This document shows, in pieces, positions 1 to 14,639 of a stretch of DNA of 64,000 nt. Source of the DNA: Ailanthus altissimus. Lineage: Eukaryota; Streptophyta; Magnoliopsida; Sapindales; Simaroubaceae. Made by a program: the position numbers and the translations under genes. Numbering within the stretch: the stretch's first letter is position 1; the number at the start of each line of letters is the position of its first letter. The stretch covers positions 15,039,501 through 15,103,500 of the forward strand of contig OX327711.1 in NCBI GenBank assembly GCA_946807835.1. The letters are read 5' to 3'. The notes under the pieces were generated by a model. The model worked only from the letters and a program-made list of their open reading frames with translations. It ran no database searches and was not told the origin of the DNA.

Positions 1-1118
1 TTACAACTTAAAAAATAATATATATATAATAATGACAAAATAATTTAAAATTATAAAATTATAAAATTAAACACATTAAATTAAAAAATTATTAATAAAT
101 AAATGAATTTACTCACAATTTTAATATATTTTAAAATTAATTAAAAAATACAAAAATTTAAAAAAAATTGCCACATGGCACCTTGCCATGGCAGACACCG
201 TAGGGCATATGCAGGGGCGCACGTCTCACAATGTGGCCAAGCCCTAAGGGGTTGATATTAAGCCCGTGGCATGTGAACCCATGCACCGTGCATGTGGTCC
301 ACAGTGTCGACACGTGACTTACAGTCCAACGGTGAAAATAGTCAAAATTTACTATTTTCAATCATTTTTAAGACACCCTTGAGGAAATACACCTAGTGTT
401 GTAACTAATTGAGTAGCTCTAAAAGCATGTGTCCAAGCTCGTAATGAGGGACGCGACCTTGCTCGCGAAGATAATAAAATTATTTGCGAGGTTAGCAAAT
501 GGAGTCCTCTAAGAACATTTATAAGAATAAAATAAGAAAAACCTTTATTTTTTTAATCTTCATGTTTAGGTTATTTTTAATCTTTTACACATATTTTTAA
601 CTTATTTTATACCTTAATAACATTACATCTATATATTTTTAATAATTAAATAAAAAAATAAAAAAATTAATTTAGAATAAAAAGTTACTAATTTTCGTTT
701 ATTTTTAATTTTATATTTTAATTATTTTAATTTAAATCTTTAAAATATAAAAAATTTGTAACTGATCTATGAATTATGAAAAATTTTGAGAAAAAATTTC
801 GTAAGTGGCTAAAAAGAGCGAAGGAAGTGTTTGAGAAATTTCTGTTTTTAAAGAATAAGGATAAAATAGTAAAAGAATTTGATATTTAATTAATATTTTT
901 TAACATGTTTTACTTTGATCAAAATAAATTTGTTATTTACTTCTTAGGTCAAAGGGAATTTCCCTTATTATTTTGAACTTTCTTAACTTTCTCCAGTGCA
1001 TCGAGTTACCCTGACACCCATTTAATGTAAATTAAGAGCCACCTTTTGTCTAACGCCACGCATCTACTTCTGTCGCAGTCTAATTAATGTCTTTTCTTGT
1101 TTCTAACTTTCAGCAAGT
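1..1118. other. AT-rich intergenic DNA, no gene seen
   Basis: The stretch is mostly A/T homopolymer-rich sequence. A GC-richer island lies at about 165-330 and holds short palindromes such as GCACCGTGC. The only open frame there (158-361, minus) is 67 codons, resembles no known domain and has no supporting context. I see no exon, RNA gene or clear transposon end. Confidence 0.6.
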
Positions 1119-1181
1119 TTGACTGGTTAGAACTTACAAAACTATCGATTGGCTTGACTTTACTTTATTGACATTGTCAAT
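1119..1181 (+). promoter_or_regulatory. Cluster of W-box-like TTGAC elements upstream of CRK copy A
   Basis: TTGACT occurs at 1119-1124 and 1154-1159. A 15-bp inverted repeat at 1167-1181 (ATTGAC-ATT-GTCAAT) places two more TTGAC cores head to head. They lie 160-230 bp upstream of the CRK start codon. TTGAC is the WRKY-binding core, and CRK genes are commonly pathogen and salicylate responsive. That these sites work here is inference; the core is short and can occur by chance. Confidence 0.4.
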
Positions 1182-1344
1182 AGATGTCTCCTCTGCCAAC
1201 TGATCGACACAAACCCTAATTCCTCACTACTAAAATCAATAACCAAAAAAGAAAAAAAAAGGGGAGAGGGAGAGAGAAAGCGCTAAATGATTATAGCAGA
1301 TATTTCATATCCCAAAACATTTTTTTTTTTTGGAAAAAATCCAG

Positions 1345-4651
<3,307 letters not shown>

Positions 4652-6119
4652 CTAGGAAAGAGGTTTCTGTCAAAACAAGTACTTTTGTGAAATCTGAAAA
4701 AATGTATTTGATTAGTTGGAATTCTGAATTCACTTCAACCGTTATAACCAACCAAAAGCCTTTCCCTTCATTCTTTGGATTTCTGCACTGTTAGATTTTT
4801 AGTTTCGTTATCTTATGGTAACACTTATGGGGAAATTTGTGTGCAAAATTAAAAAACAAATAAGAGATTGAGAGTATTTAGAAGATACTTTCTAAAATTA
4901 CGTGATTTTAAAATGGTTTTAAAATTATACTCTATAGTAAAACGAACGTGATTTTATGGATTATATTAAATTCGAGAATTTGATTCTCAATGGTTTAAAA
5001 TAGGAATCTTTTTCACATTTGATGGTATATAATCAAGATGTTGTAACAAAGAGTAAATTTGACTTATTCTAATTGAAAAAGAATATTTTTATTTCACTAA
5101 GTTTGATTTAATTTTAAATTTTATCTCATAAATTTTAAAAATCTTAAAAATTATTCTAATTTGTTAATAAAATTTTGTTAGAATTAACTAAAAATATATT
5201 TTGACAATAAATAGACAAATTTGTCCATAATTATTTTGTTAATTAAAAATAATTATATAAATAAATGTACACAAATTGATATGTATTATGTAATATACAC
5301 GTGTTAATTATTAACAGTGACGTACTTTAATAAGTTTAAATTTTAATATTTATTATTAAAATTTTATATTATAAATAAAAATAATTAAAAAGAAAAAAAT
5401 ACTTTGATAGAGCCACAACACCTCAAAATTTATATTATTAAAATTTATTTTTTTAATTTATATAATAATAAATTATTTTTTGTAAAAGAAATTAAAAAAT
5501 AAAAAGACAACCAAAAATAATTAAAGAAGAGACAATACCCACTATCGCATAACTGTTAAACAGTGGGGCGTAACTTACTCGGCCCCCACTGACCACAACC
5601 ATGTGAAAAATTCTGCCCATGAAAGATAAAGTGGAAAATTAGAAGCATATCCACTAGCATACGAAATTTGAGCATTCTAAAAAAACAGTCGGCATTGAGA
5701 CTCGTGACGGGGACCCTGGATTGTTAGACCGAAGAAAATATTAAATCAAATCAGGGGATGAATCACATTTTTGCGAATTAAAAAAATAAAATAAAAGATA
5801 GCATCATTGTTCCACCACTTGTGTCTCCATCAACATCATTAGTTTTCTCTTCATTTTCTAAAGCATTACTCGTACAACGATGACAAGTCAAAGACGTTTA
5901 ATTGGACGGTAGAGACAAGTCCCTCCCATTGAGGGCATTGGCAAATGTTTACAACAACGCATCTTCCTCAACCATTCCGTTGTCTTTTCTAAACCTGGAT
6001 TATTGATCAAAGCAAATAACGCTATAGCTCTCTCTATTGAATTGAAAATGCAACAGAAGTTATTTAAAAAAAAAAAAAAACGAAAAGGAAAACAGTCTTG
6101 AGAAGGAAGCGCCTTTAAT
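4652..6119. other. Intergenic region after CRK copy A
   Basis: This holds the 3' untranslated region of copy A and then long A/T-rich sequence. From about 5520 to 6060 the composition is more mixed, but I found no exon of the CRK family, no long open frame and no retrotransposon motif. An A-run lies at about 6066-6080. Confidence 0.5.
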
Positions 6120-7390
6120 TAAAGGAAATTTTTCATAAACAGCTAACTTTTGTGAGGTTGTTTTTTTATTTAATCAACTTCAAAAATTTTTATTTTTTAA
6201 ATTAATTAATTTACAAGTAGATAAATTTTTATATGTTTTTAACAATATGTATTACAATAAATATTATCTGCTATAGTGAACAGCATTTATTGCGGTAATT
6301 GATATTTTATTTTTTAATTATTTTATTTTATAATTTATTTATTTATAATTTTATTTTAGTATGTATGACACAATTAATTTATATTATTTATTTAAAATTA
6401 TATTTATTAAATTTAATTAATTAATTATTAAAATTATATTTATTTAATTTAATTATATTATATGTCAATTCTTTAATTTAACCATATTATTATAAAAATT
6501 AAATTAATAATATAATTAAATAATATACTTGAAAAGCTAAAAAATAATATAATTATATTAAATAATTAAAAAATATACATTTAGATAAAACAAACATAAT
6601 TTGAATAGGTCCCTTTAGGCCCCTTTAAGCTCTATAATAAGTCTGTCCATGCATATGTGTGTGATATTTCTATCAATGGACGCAATGTTCTATTGTGCCT
6701 CAGTATTATTTATTGATATTATCATACTTTAATATTTTATTTATTTTTTATTATTTTATTATGTATGATATTATTAAGTTATATTATTTATTTAAAATAA
6801 TATTTATATTATATTAGTTTAAATTTAAACTTGTATTTATTTATTAAAATTTATATTTGTTTATTTAGTTATATTATCTGTTAATTCTTTCAGTTAAACT
6901 TTGTTTATTTAAATTATATATTTAGTTTAATCAAACTACATTAGTTAATTATATAATTTATTTAATTATTGCATGTGGTCTAACTAATATTTTTTAATTT
7001 AAAACATATTTTTTATGTTTGTAATTAAAAAAATATGGTTAAATTAGATAAATAATAAATAAAATAGTTAAATAAAATAAATATAATTTTAATAAACAAA
7101 CATAAATTTAAATTTAAACAAATATAAATATAATTTTAAATGAATAATATAAATTAATCATGTTATACATAATAAAAAAATTACAAATAAAATCGGTCAC
7201 AAAATAAAATAAAAAATAATTACGGTAGTACATACTATTTACTGTTACTGATGAAATAATAAAAAAAAATATTTTACCCACTTAAATTCTTTGGCTGCAA
7301 AAATTAAAAAATTTTAAAATTAGTTAAATAAAAAAATGGCCCCCAATAAATCGGCTATTTATAAAAAAAAACTTTTAACAAAATAAAGAA
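6120..7390. repeat. Large AT-rich inverted repeat (foldback or MITE-like)
   Basis: The left arm (about 6130-6482) matches the reverse complement of the right arm (about 7030-7375). One example is the block around 6362-6408 (ATGTATGACACAATTAATTT) against ATGTATAACATGATTAATTT read on the minus strand near 7165. The central part (about 6650-6900) contains a third, direct partial copy of the arm. No open frame is present. Size and structure fit a non-autonomous foldback or MITE-type element. Exact ends and a target duplication were not resolved because the sequence is low complexity. Confidence 0.5.
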
Positions 7391-7537
7391 TGATGGGTCT
7401 AGTGAGGGGAATTGCTTATGAAATTTTTTTTTTTCTGAAAAATACTTCACCTCTTTAAAGTAGTATTATTTTTATTTGAAAGGAATTAAGAATCTTGGTC
7501 TAATATTAGTATTTAAAATTATTTGAATGTTACTAAG

Positions 7538-8556
7538 TGTTAAAGATATCATAAAATCAAGATAATTAATCTTTATTATATATATATATTATAATTAATA
7601 TATTTTATTATATGTATTTATATTTTTTTATTTATTTTAACTTAAAATTTATATAAAGACTTATTCTGTAACATTTGTAATACAAAGAATTACAGAAATA
7701 ATGTAGTCATTAAAGTTTTTCAATTTTTTTTTTTATTTTTATTGTCTTTTTTCTTTATATCTTTTCTCACATAGTATCAGAGCTTTTCGATCATTTCAAA
7801 GAGTTAATTTTTGTTATTTTCTTTATATTTTCTAATATAGTATTTTTCAATGCATTTGCACTTACAACGATTGATTTTCTATTTCTCTATCAACTTGTTT
7901 GCACTAATAGTGGTTGACAACGTATTTGCTCTCGCAACGGTTAATTTTCTGTTTATCTATCAATGCATTTGCACTCATAGTAGTTGACAACGCATTTACA
8001 TACACAACGGTTGTTTTTAAATTTCTCTTAATGTATTTGCATTCACTAGTGGTTGACTCTCTCACCGCATTTGTCACTCTGACAATGTCCGACAATATTG
8101 TCACTCGTCAACAACATTGTCATTTACTGACAATATTGTTATTCACCTGACAATATTGCCTCTCTTCCATAATGGTTGTCTTTCGCCGATAATAGTTGTT
8201 CATTTTTGTCAATGGTTGCCTCTTTTTAATAAGGGCTGTCATTTGCTGAGTGTCTCAAATTGCACCATTACAATTAGGAATATTCCCTTTTAAACTCAAA
8301 TGTCTATCATCTTAAGTTTGAAAAAGGATGTTAAATATATAATAAAATCTAGACAATTAATCCATATCATATATATTTTATAGTTAATATGTTTTATTAT
8401 ATGTAATTATGTTTTCTTGTTTATATTAACCTAAAACCTATATAAAGGCTTATTCTATAACATTTGTAATATATAAAATTACAGCAATAATGTAGCCCTA
8501 AAAGTTTTCCAGTTTTTCTTTATTATTTCTATTTTTTTTCTTTTTGTCTTTTCTCA
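7538..8556 (+). mobile_element. TRIM-like miniature LTR element
   Basis: Two related repeats of about 230 bp bound a short interior. The first (7538-7771) starts TGTTAAAGATATC and ends CTCACA; the second (about 8329-8556) starts TGTTAAATATATA. Directly after the first lies TAGTATCAGAGC, close to the tRNA-Met primer-binding site TGGTATCAGAGC. Directly before the second is a purine tract, GAAAAAGGA. The 557-bp interior has no coding domain, only degenerate repeats of a TGCATTTGCACT / GGTTGACAACG type. LTR-PBS-PPT-LTR at about 1 kb fits a terminal-repeat retrotransposon in miniature or an internal-deletion derivative. No target duplication was found. Confidence 0.6.
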
Positions 8557-8802
8557 TATGATATCAGAGTTAAGGTCGTGAGTTTCAAGCCCCCGTGTCT
8601 TTATTTTTAATTAATTTCTTAGCTTTTTGTTTACGAGATGAGGGATTCATCTAGTTTAGACATACACGAATTTACGTTTTATGTGAAAGGGGCTGTTAAA
8701 GAGTTATCGTTAATACTAGTATTGAGCATTTACCTATTAGCTTAAGTTTTTTGAGTTGAATAATAAACTAATACTAGGGATAAAAAAAATGGAAAATGTT
8801 AT
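8557..8802 (+). repeat. Second PBS-like motif and possible further LTR relic
   Basis: The second TRIM-like LTR is itself followed by TGATATCAGAGTTAAGGTCG, another primer-binding-site-like sequence. At about 8685-8700 a purine run (GAAAGGGG) precedes TGTTAAAGAGTTATCG, which looks like an LTR start. This may be an overlapping or tandem second element, but its partner LTR was not found. Confidence 0.3.
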
Positions 8803-9080
8803 TGTAGTAATTTACAAAGAGGTAAGGAAGAATAAATTTCTCTTCATTGATCATTAATTACATAAAACATACAACTTAATTAGAGAAGATAGAGAAATGC
8901 TAACCCTAGAATCCCATACAATCAAGGATTTATTCTTTCCCTTAATTCTAGGATATGATTTTCTTAATTTGTTCAAATCTCTAACAATCAAATCCTAAAC
9001 AATTAATTATAGAAAATATTTTTCCTAATTTATTTAAATCTTCTAACAATCAAATCCTAAATATTCCTAATTTACCGACA
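8803..9080 (-). repeat. 3' LTR of copia element 8803-13277
   Basis: 278 bp, matching 12983-13277 along its length with scattered substitutions and small gaps. It starts TG and ends CA. Confidence 0.88.
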
Positions 9081-9084
9081 CTCT

Positions 9085-12000
9085 CTTCCAAGTTGGTGTA
9101 AAGATATTTGTCATGCCCAACTTGCTAACCTGAAACTCAAATGGCTGTCTCAACAAATCTTTAGTTAGAACATGAACAACCTACTGTGTGGTTAGAACAA
9201 AGGGAGTACAAATCATTCTTTCTTCAAGCTTTTCTTTTACAAGTGTCTGTCAATGTCAACATGTTTCGTCCTATCATATAGAACTAAATTATGAGTAATG
9301 TTGATAGTTGCCTTATTATCACAATAAAACTTCATAAAAAGACTCATTAGCCTCTTAAGTTCTTCTAGAACCCTTTTTAGCAAAAGAACCTCACACACTC
9401 CCTAAGCCATTGACCTGAATTTAGCCTCAGCACTACTTTTAGCAATAACACTTTGCTTTTTGCTCCTTCAAGTGACTAAATTGCACTATAGAAATGTACA
9501 ATACCTTGATGTTGACATTTTATCAGTGATTGAACATGCCTAATCAACATCTGTATACACCTCAATGCCTAAGTTTGCATACCTTAGATCCAAACTTCTC
9601 AATAAAATTAGGTAGAGGCTCTATATAAACTTTCTCTTCTAAGTTTCCATTCAAAAAAACATTCTTCACATCTAGCTAATTTAGTGGCCAGTCAAGGTTA
9701 ACTATAACAGACAAGAGTACTCAAACTGTATTTAGCTTTTCCACTAGAGAAAAGGTCTCAGAGTAGTCAATTCCATACGTCTGAGTGAAGCTTTTAGCTA
9801 CTAAATGAGTTTTGTATCTCTCCAAGGATCCATTTGAGTTGTACTTTATAGTAAATACTTACTTACAACCAAAAACGTCTTACCATCTAGTAGATTCACC
9901 TTCTCCCAAGTAGCATTCTTCTTTAAAGTTATAGTCTATTTAAAAATAGCTTCTTTCAACTCAGGAACATTTAGACCTTCTTGGACACTATTGAAATGAC
10001 CACACTAGACAATTGTGAAATAAAAGCACAATAAGAAGATGAAATATTTTTATAGGATACAAAATTTGACAAATGATGTTTAGTACAAGACCTAACACCT
10101 TTCCTAAGAAAAATGAGAAGATCAAGCTGACTAGAAGAATTTGATCCAGAATTACCTGAAGAGTTATTGTAAAAAATCTTTAAAGAATATTTATGAATCT
10201 CATAATCCAACCTCTGATTAGATTCTTGGTGGTGCTGCCAGATAGTACCTCTTCTTTTTAGTGTTAGATACTCATTTGAATATACAAGGCCTTTATATCA
10301 TTTCGTATAAATCTCTATTGTTTCAATATTTGATTTTGAGATGGCATTACCAAAGATTGTCCGTTGGTAGTTTCAACATTTAATTCATTTGTTTCCATAG
10401 ATTTTGTATTTTCTGCCTTGTTTTCTTTAAGTGACGGTTTATGAGAAACATTATCATGAACAAACTTGAAGGTTAAATCAGAACCATTTAAAAACTCATC
10501 TTTACTAATGCTATCCCCCTAAAGATGGGAATTAGTGTAGTATAATTGTCCTTAAAAAAAAGTGACATCCATAAACACAAATATTTTTTAAAAAAACAAA
10601 CTAGATCAAAACATTTACAACCTTTTTGATTTATAGGATAGCCTATAAAAATACATTTATGTACCTTTAGATCAAGTTTTGAATGTCTAGGGTCATTATT
10701 ATGAATGAAGGCCAAACTTCTCAAACTTTTTAAAAGAATGTCTGTTGTTAACCGAGAGGTGGGAAAACATTTAGGGAAAACTTTTATTGGTGTTTTAAAG
10801 TCCAAAATTCTTGTAGGTAGCCTAATAATGAAATAAATTGCTGTTAAAACTGCTTCTCCCTAAAGATACTTTGGAATCTTAGTTTTAAAACTTAGAGCTT
10901 TAGCAACTTCAAGGAGATGTTTGTTTTTTTTTTCTTTCAGCCACCCTATTTTGTTGAGGTGTATTATTACAAGATCTTTGATGTACAATCCATTTTTTAG
11001 TAAAAAAGATTTCCTAACACATTATTAAAAAACTTCTTCCATTGTCACTTTGAAAAATTTTAATCTGAATTTAAAATTTTGAACCATATTATAAACATTT
11101 TTGAACAATTTCTCAGTATTAGATTTATCTTTTAAAAGAAAAACTCAAGTAACTCTAATATGATCATCAATAAAAGTAAGGAACCAACAGCTTTTAGAAA
11201 AGGTTGTCACTTTAAAAGGACCTCAAACATCACTATGAATCATAGTAAATGGTTTTGCTTTTTTATATGGTTGAGATGGAAAAAAAGCATGATGATGTTT
11301 AGATAATTCACAATATTCACACTGATAAACAGTAGGATTTTTATTCATGAATAACTTAGGTAATAAATGCTTTAAATAATAAAAGTTTGGATGTCCTAGC
11401 CGATATTGGTATAACATAATCTCATTATCACAAAAAAATAGAAATAAAATTGAAACAAGTCTGCCAATCTTGCTTTCCAAAGGTTGATATATTATTAAAG
11501 AGATAGAACCCACCATTCTATTTAGCACCCCCAATCATTTTCCATGAGGTTAAATCCTTAAAATCATAATGAGAAGACCAAAAAGTAACTTGACAATTAT
11601 GATCAAGGGTTAATTTACTAACAAAGAAAAGATTATAAGACAAATGAGGAATGTCCAAACATCTTTAAGAATTAGAGATATGGAAATAATAATTGTTCCT
11701 TTCTTAGCAATAGTAGCAAAAGAACTATGTGTGATTTTAACTTTTTGATTCCTTGCACAAGGTATATATAAAGAAAAGAATTACGAAATACCAATCATAT
11801 GATTAGTAGTACCTGAATCTAATATCCAGGAGCCATTAGATTTGGCATAAGCTATAGCTGTAGTGAAAAAATTACTTAACTATGCTAAAGAACAAGATGA
11901 ATAAGAATTTCTTAAAGATTGGGATTGAAACATTTTATGTAGCTGCTCTATTTGTTCCTTGGTGAAAGGAAGAGATTCTAAGGATGATTGTTGCCTTAGA

Positions 12001-12100
12001 TATGTGTTGTTAACTTGAAATGCGCAGACATCTCCCCTTGACATAGTGTCGCTGCTCAGTTTTTTATTCCAATTCACTGATTTTCCATGAAGTTAGTTTC
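9085..12100 (-). pseudogene. Degenerate copia gag-pol polyprotein
   Basis: Read on the minus strand, the order is gag end, protease, integrase, reverse transcriptase, RNase H, as in Ty1/copia. The gag tail (12077-11880) has FTKEQIEQLHKMF. The protease (about 11843-11788) keeps SWILDSGTTNHMIG with the catalytic DSG. The pre-integrase zinc region (about 11440-11290) has LGHP and CEYC. The integrase C-terminus (about 10740-10600) has HNNDPRHSKLD and KCIFIGYP. The N-terminal RT region is readable at about 9880-9620 (reading like ...FFEWKL...). The RNase H region (about 9330-9230) has CDNKATINI and RTKHVDIDRH. Many stops and frameshifts break it. I could not find the YVDD catalytic part of RT between the RT start and RNase H, so an internal deletion is likely. 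Confidence 0.8.
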
Positions 12101-12982
12101 TCGCGTATGCCACGACCTTCAACAATGGTCACACCAAAGCCTCTACTTTTCCTCATCTATCTCCTTCTGAGTCAGTACCTCGATCCATAAGAGCAGATCC
12201 CTCAAAGTCTACTTTTGGTTCTTCGACTTTCTTCAACATCACTTACTACCGTGCTTCTTCTCTATACACTTCTGAAAAAATTTCTCTAATAGTCAGCAAA
12301 GGTTTTCGCCCTAGTATACGACCTTAAACTTCATTCAGATCTTTATTCAAACTAGCCAAAAAAAAAAAAAAAATACTCGGCCTCTCTTTATCTTCTTCTT
12401 GTACCGAACACTATCATTTGTACTTTCCCATTCTTCATCTTCCAACATATATAATTCCTGCCAAACTGTCATCATCTCGTTATAGTAAGTCATTACCTCA
12501 CGATCTTCTTGTTGCATCCTTTACATCTAGGTGTTTAATTAGAACAATTAAGAATGATTTTTAAATCTAAATAAATTTCCTGAACTACTTCCAAAACAAC
12601 TTGAGTTGTTGGTAAAAACATGAAGGGTTTTCCAACAACTAGATCTGTAGAGTTGATTAGCCAGGTAATAACCATTGAATTCTTTGAATGCTACTACCTG
12701 TATTTTGGATCGTTGGTAGCTGGCAGTTTAACTTCGCCATTCAAGTACTTGAGTTTTCCTTTACCATCAATCACCAAACGAATAGGTTGAGATCACTTGA
12801 TAATTCTTGTTATTCAGTTTATGAAGGTAATTTGAAGAGAATTCTCAATAAAAGAAATAGTTGAACATGGCTGAGAAATTCCCTCTGATGAAGTTGTACT
12901 GTTGCTAGTGTTGAAAGGGGTTGAACGAAGCCTACCATGGCAACTTTAAAATTCATGATTGAACTCTAGAGCTCTAATACCA

Positions 12983-13277
12983 TGTAGTAATTTACATAGA
13001 GAGAAGGAAGAATAAATTTGCCTTCATTGATCATTAATTATTGAAAACATATAACTTAAATAGAAGAAGATAGGGAAATGCTAACCTTAGAATCCCATAC
13101 AATCAAAGATTTATTCTTTCCCTTGATTTTAGGATATGACTTTCTTAATTTGTTCAAATTTCTAACAATCAAATCCTAAACATTCCTACTTTACCAACAT
13201 TAATTATAAAATATAGTTTTTCTAATTTATTTAAATATTTTAACAATCAAATCCTAAATCTTTTTAATATACCGATA
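12983..13277 (-). repeat. 5' LTR of copia element 8803-13277
   Basis: 295 bp partner of 8803-9080, with the primer-binding site directly to its left. The outer end reads TA where the partner has CA. Confidence 0.88.
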
Positions 13278-13835
13278 GTTACTGACAAAATGATTCTCTA
13301 TTGTTATCCAAAAGGAAAAAGAAAAAAGAAAAAAAGAAAACATTGAATCTCTTTATTTGAATGCCTTAACAAAGGGCACGCCTGTTAATAAATTATAATG
13401 GTGATACACTGCTATATGTTATGCAAGAAGTATTGGAGTATAAACTTGCTAAAATATTAAGGTTCCCAACTCAAATATTACCGAGGGTCTAGTTCACTAA
13501 TTGAAGCTTCATTGACTGAAAATTTGACAGAATTGCTTTTAGACGGATTAAAGATGGTGAATTCCGAATTATCCACCTCTATAGTAGATTGCATAAAAAA
13601 ATGCAAGCTTTGATGGTAATACGAGAGAGCTTCTAGTAAGCATAAGAACGGATTAGTCCATGGATGGTCTATCTGCTACATTTTGTTGAAAATATAGTAA
13701 TCCAGGATGGATATATCTCATTATTTCATTGTTGGAATTTATCCCTAAAATGGGATCTATAATCTTCGAAGTTGTCATTTTCTTCCAGTTTTTCCATGCT
13801 TGCAAACGCAAAATATTTTAATTGTCAATTTCTAT

Positions 13836-14524
13836 TGTTGAAGGAGAAGCGCACAAAGAAGCAAATTTACCCAAGTAAATAAAGTGCAGAACAAGTAATT
13901 AAGAAATAAAGAGAGAAAAAATAGAAGAAGAACACACAAATATTTACGTGGTTCGGCAACTTGCCTACGTCCACGGCAGATTAAGATTACACTCTTCTTA
14001 TTATGAATCATAAGGCACTCACATAAGTATGACTTTTAAAATAAAGATTATAAAGAAAACTCTCTCTTGTACTCTAAGAATTTTTTTTTACTAAGAACCA
14101 CAAAGAACGCTAAATCACAAAAATTGTGTTTTTATCACTAAAATGTGTTTACAAGCTAATTAACAGTCTTTATATAGGCTTTAGGACATCTTAGGTTTAC
14201 CCTATACGTGTGGGAGTCATATTAGGGAGTCCTGAAGTAAGTGGGAGACGAAATAAGAAAGTTTCAAAATGGAAAATGGATTCTCGTGTCCAACGCCGTA
14301 GCGCTCAACTCTTATTGCTACGGTGCTCTTCGCTTGGTGTTACGATGCTCATATTTTGGAATGGGCGCCGTGGCGCCCAATCCTGGTCGTCGCAGCACTG
14401 GCGCCTGGTACGCCCATCTTTGTTTTCTACCTCTTTTCGGGTCTGTCTTCGATCCTTGCGTACCGTACACACTTGGCTTGATCTCCAAATCATATCCTGA
14501 TCATTTTCAATCAATTTTCTCACA
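13836..14524 (-). repeat. 3' LTR of copia element 13836-19430
   Basis: Starts TGTTGAAGGAGAAGCGC and ends TCTCACA on the plus strand. It is alignable throughout with 18600-19430 except for an extra block in the latter. The GC-rich segment is at about 14290-14420. Confidence 0.9.
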
Positions 14525-14639
14525 AATCCCTCATTGATTCAAAATCATCCATAAAGTAACTCGATCTTTCATTTTCACATCTTCGGTCATTCTAACAAAG
14601 TAGTGACTCCCATTAAGTCCTTGCATAGGAAGAACTTAA

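Larger units (their letters stand above)
8803..13277 (-). mobile_element. Ty1/copia retrotransposon, full-length but defective
   Basis: The element is 4475 bp on the minus strand. LTRs are 8803-9080 and 12983-13277, both starting TGTAGTAATTTAC on the plus strand. The primer-binding site is 12971-12982 (TGGTATTAGAGC on the minus strand), abutting the right LTR. A purine tract (GGAAGAGAG, minus) abuts the left LTR. Flanking 5-mers GTTAT (8798-8802) and GTTAC (13278-13282) match at four of five positions, as expected of an aged target duplication. Coding capacity is destroyed (see the gag-pol entry). Confidence 0.9.

Noticed and set aside
158..361. 67-codon minus-strand frame in a GC-richer island
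   Set aside because: Short, no recognisable motif, surrounded by A/T-rich non-coding DNA.
1330..1344. Upstream extension of the CRK copy A reading frame
   Set aside because: The frame begins at TTG, not ATG, and adds only a few residues before the ATG at 1345, which starts a normal signal peptide.
8570..8620. Possible tRNA-like sequence (GGTCGTGAGTTTCAAGCCCC)
   Set aside because: The text resembles a T-arm-like stretch but no cloverleaf could be drawn; a primer-binding-site context is a better fit.
14210..14537. Open frames of up to about 98 codons on both strands
   Set aside because: They arise from the GC-rich part of an LTR and are not conserved as protein in the partner LTR at 19174-19437.
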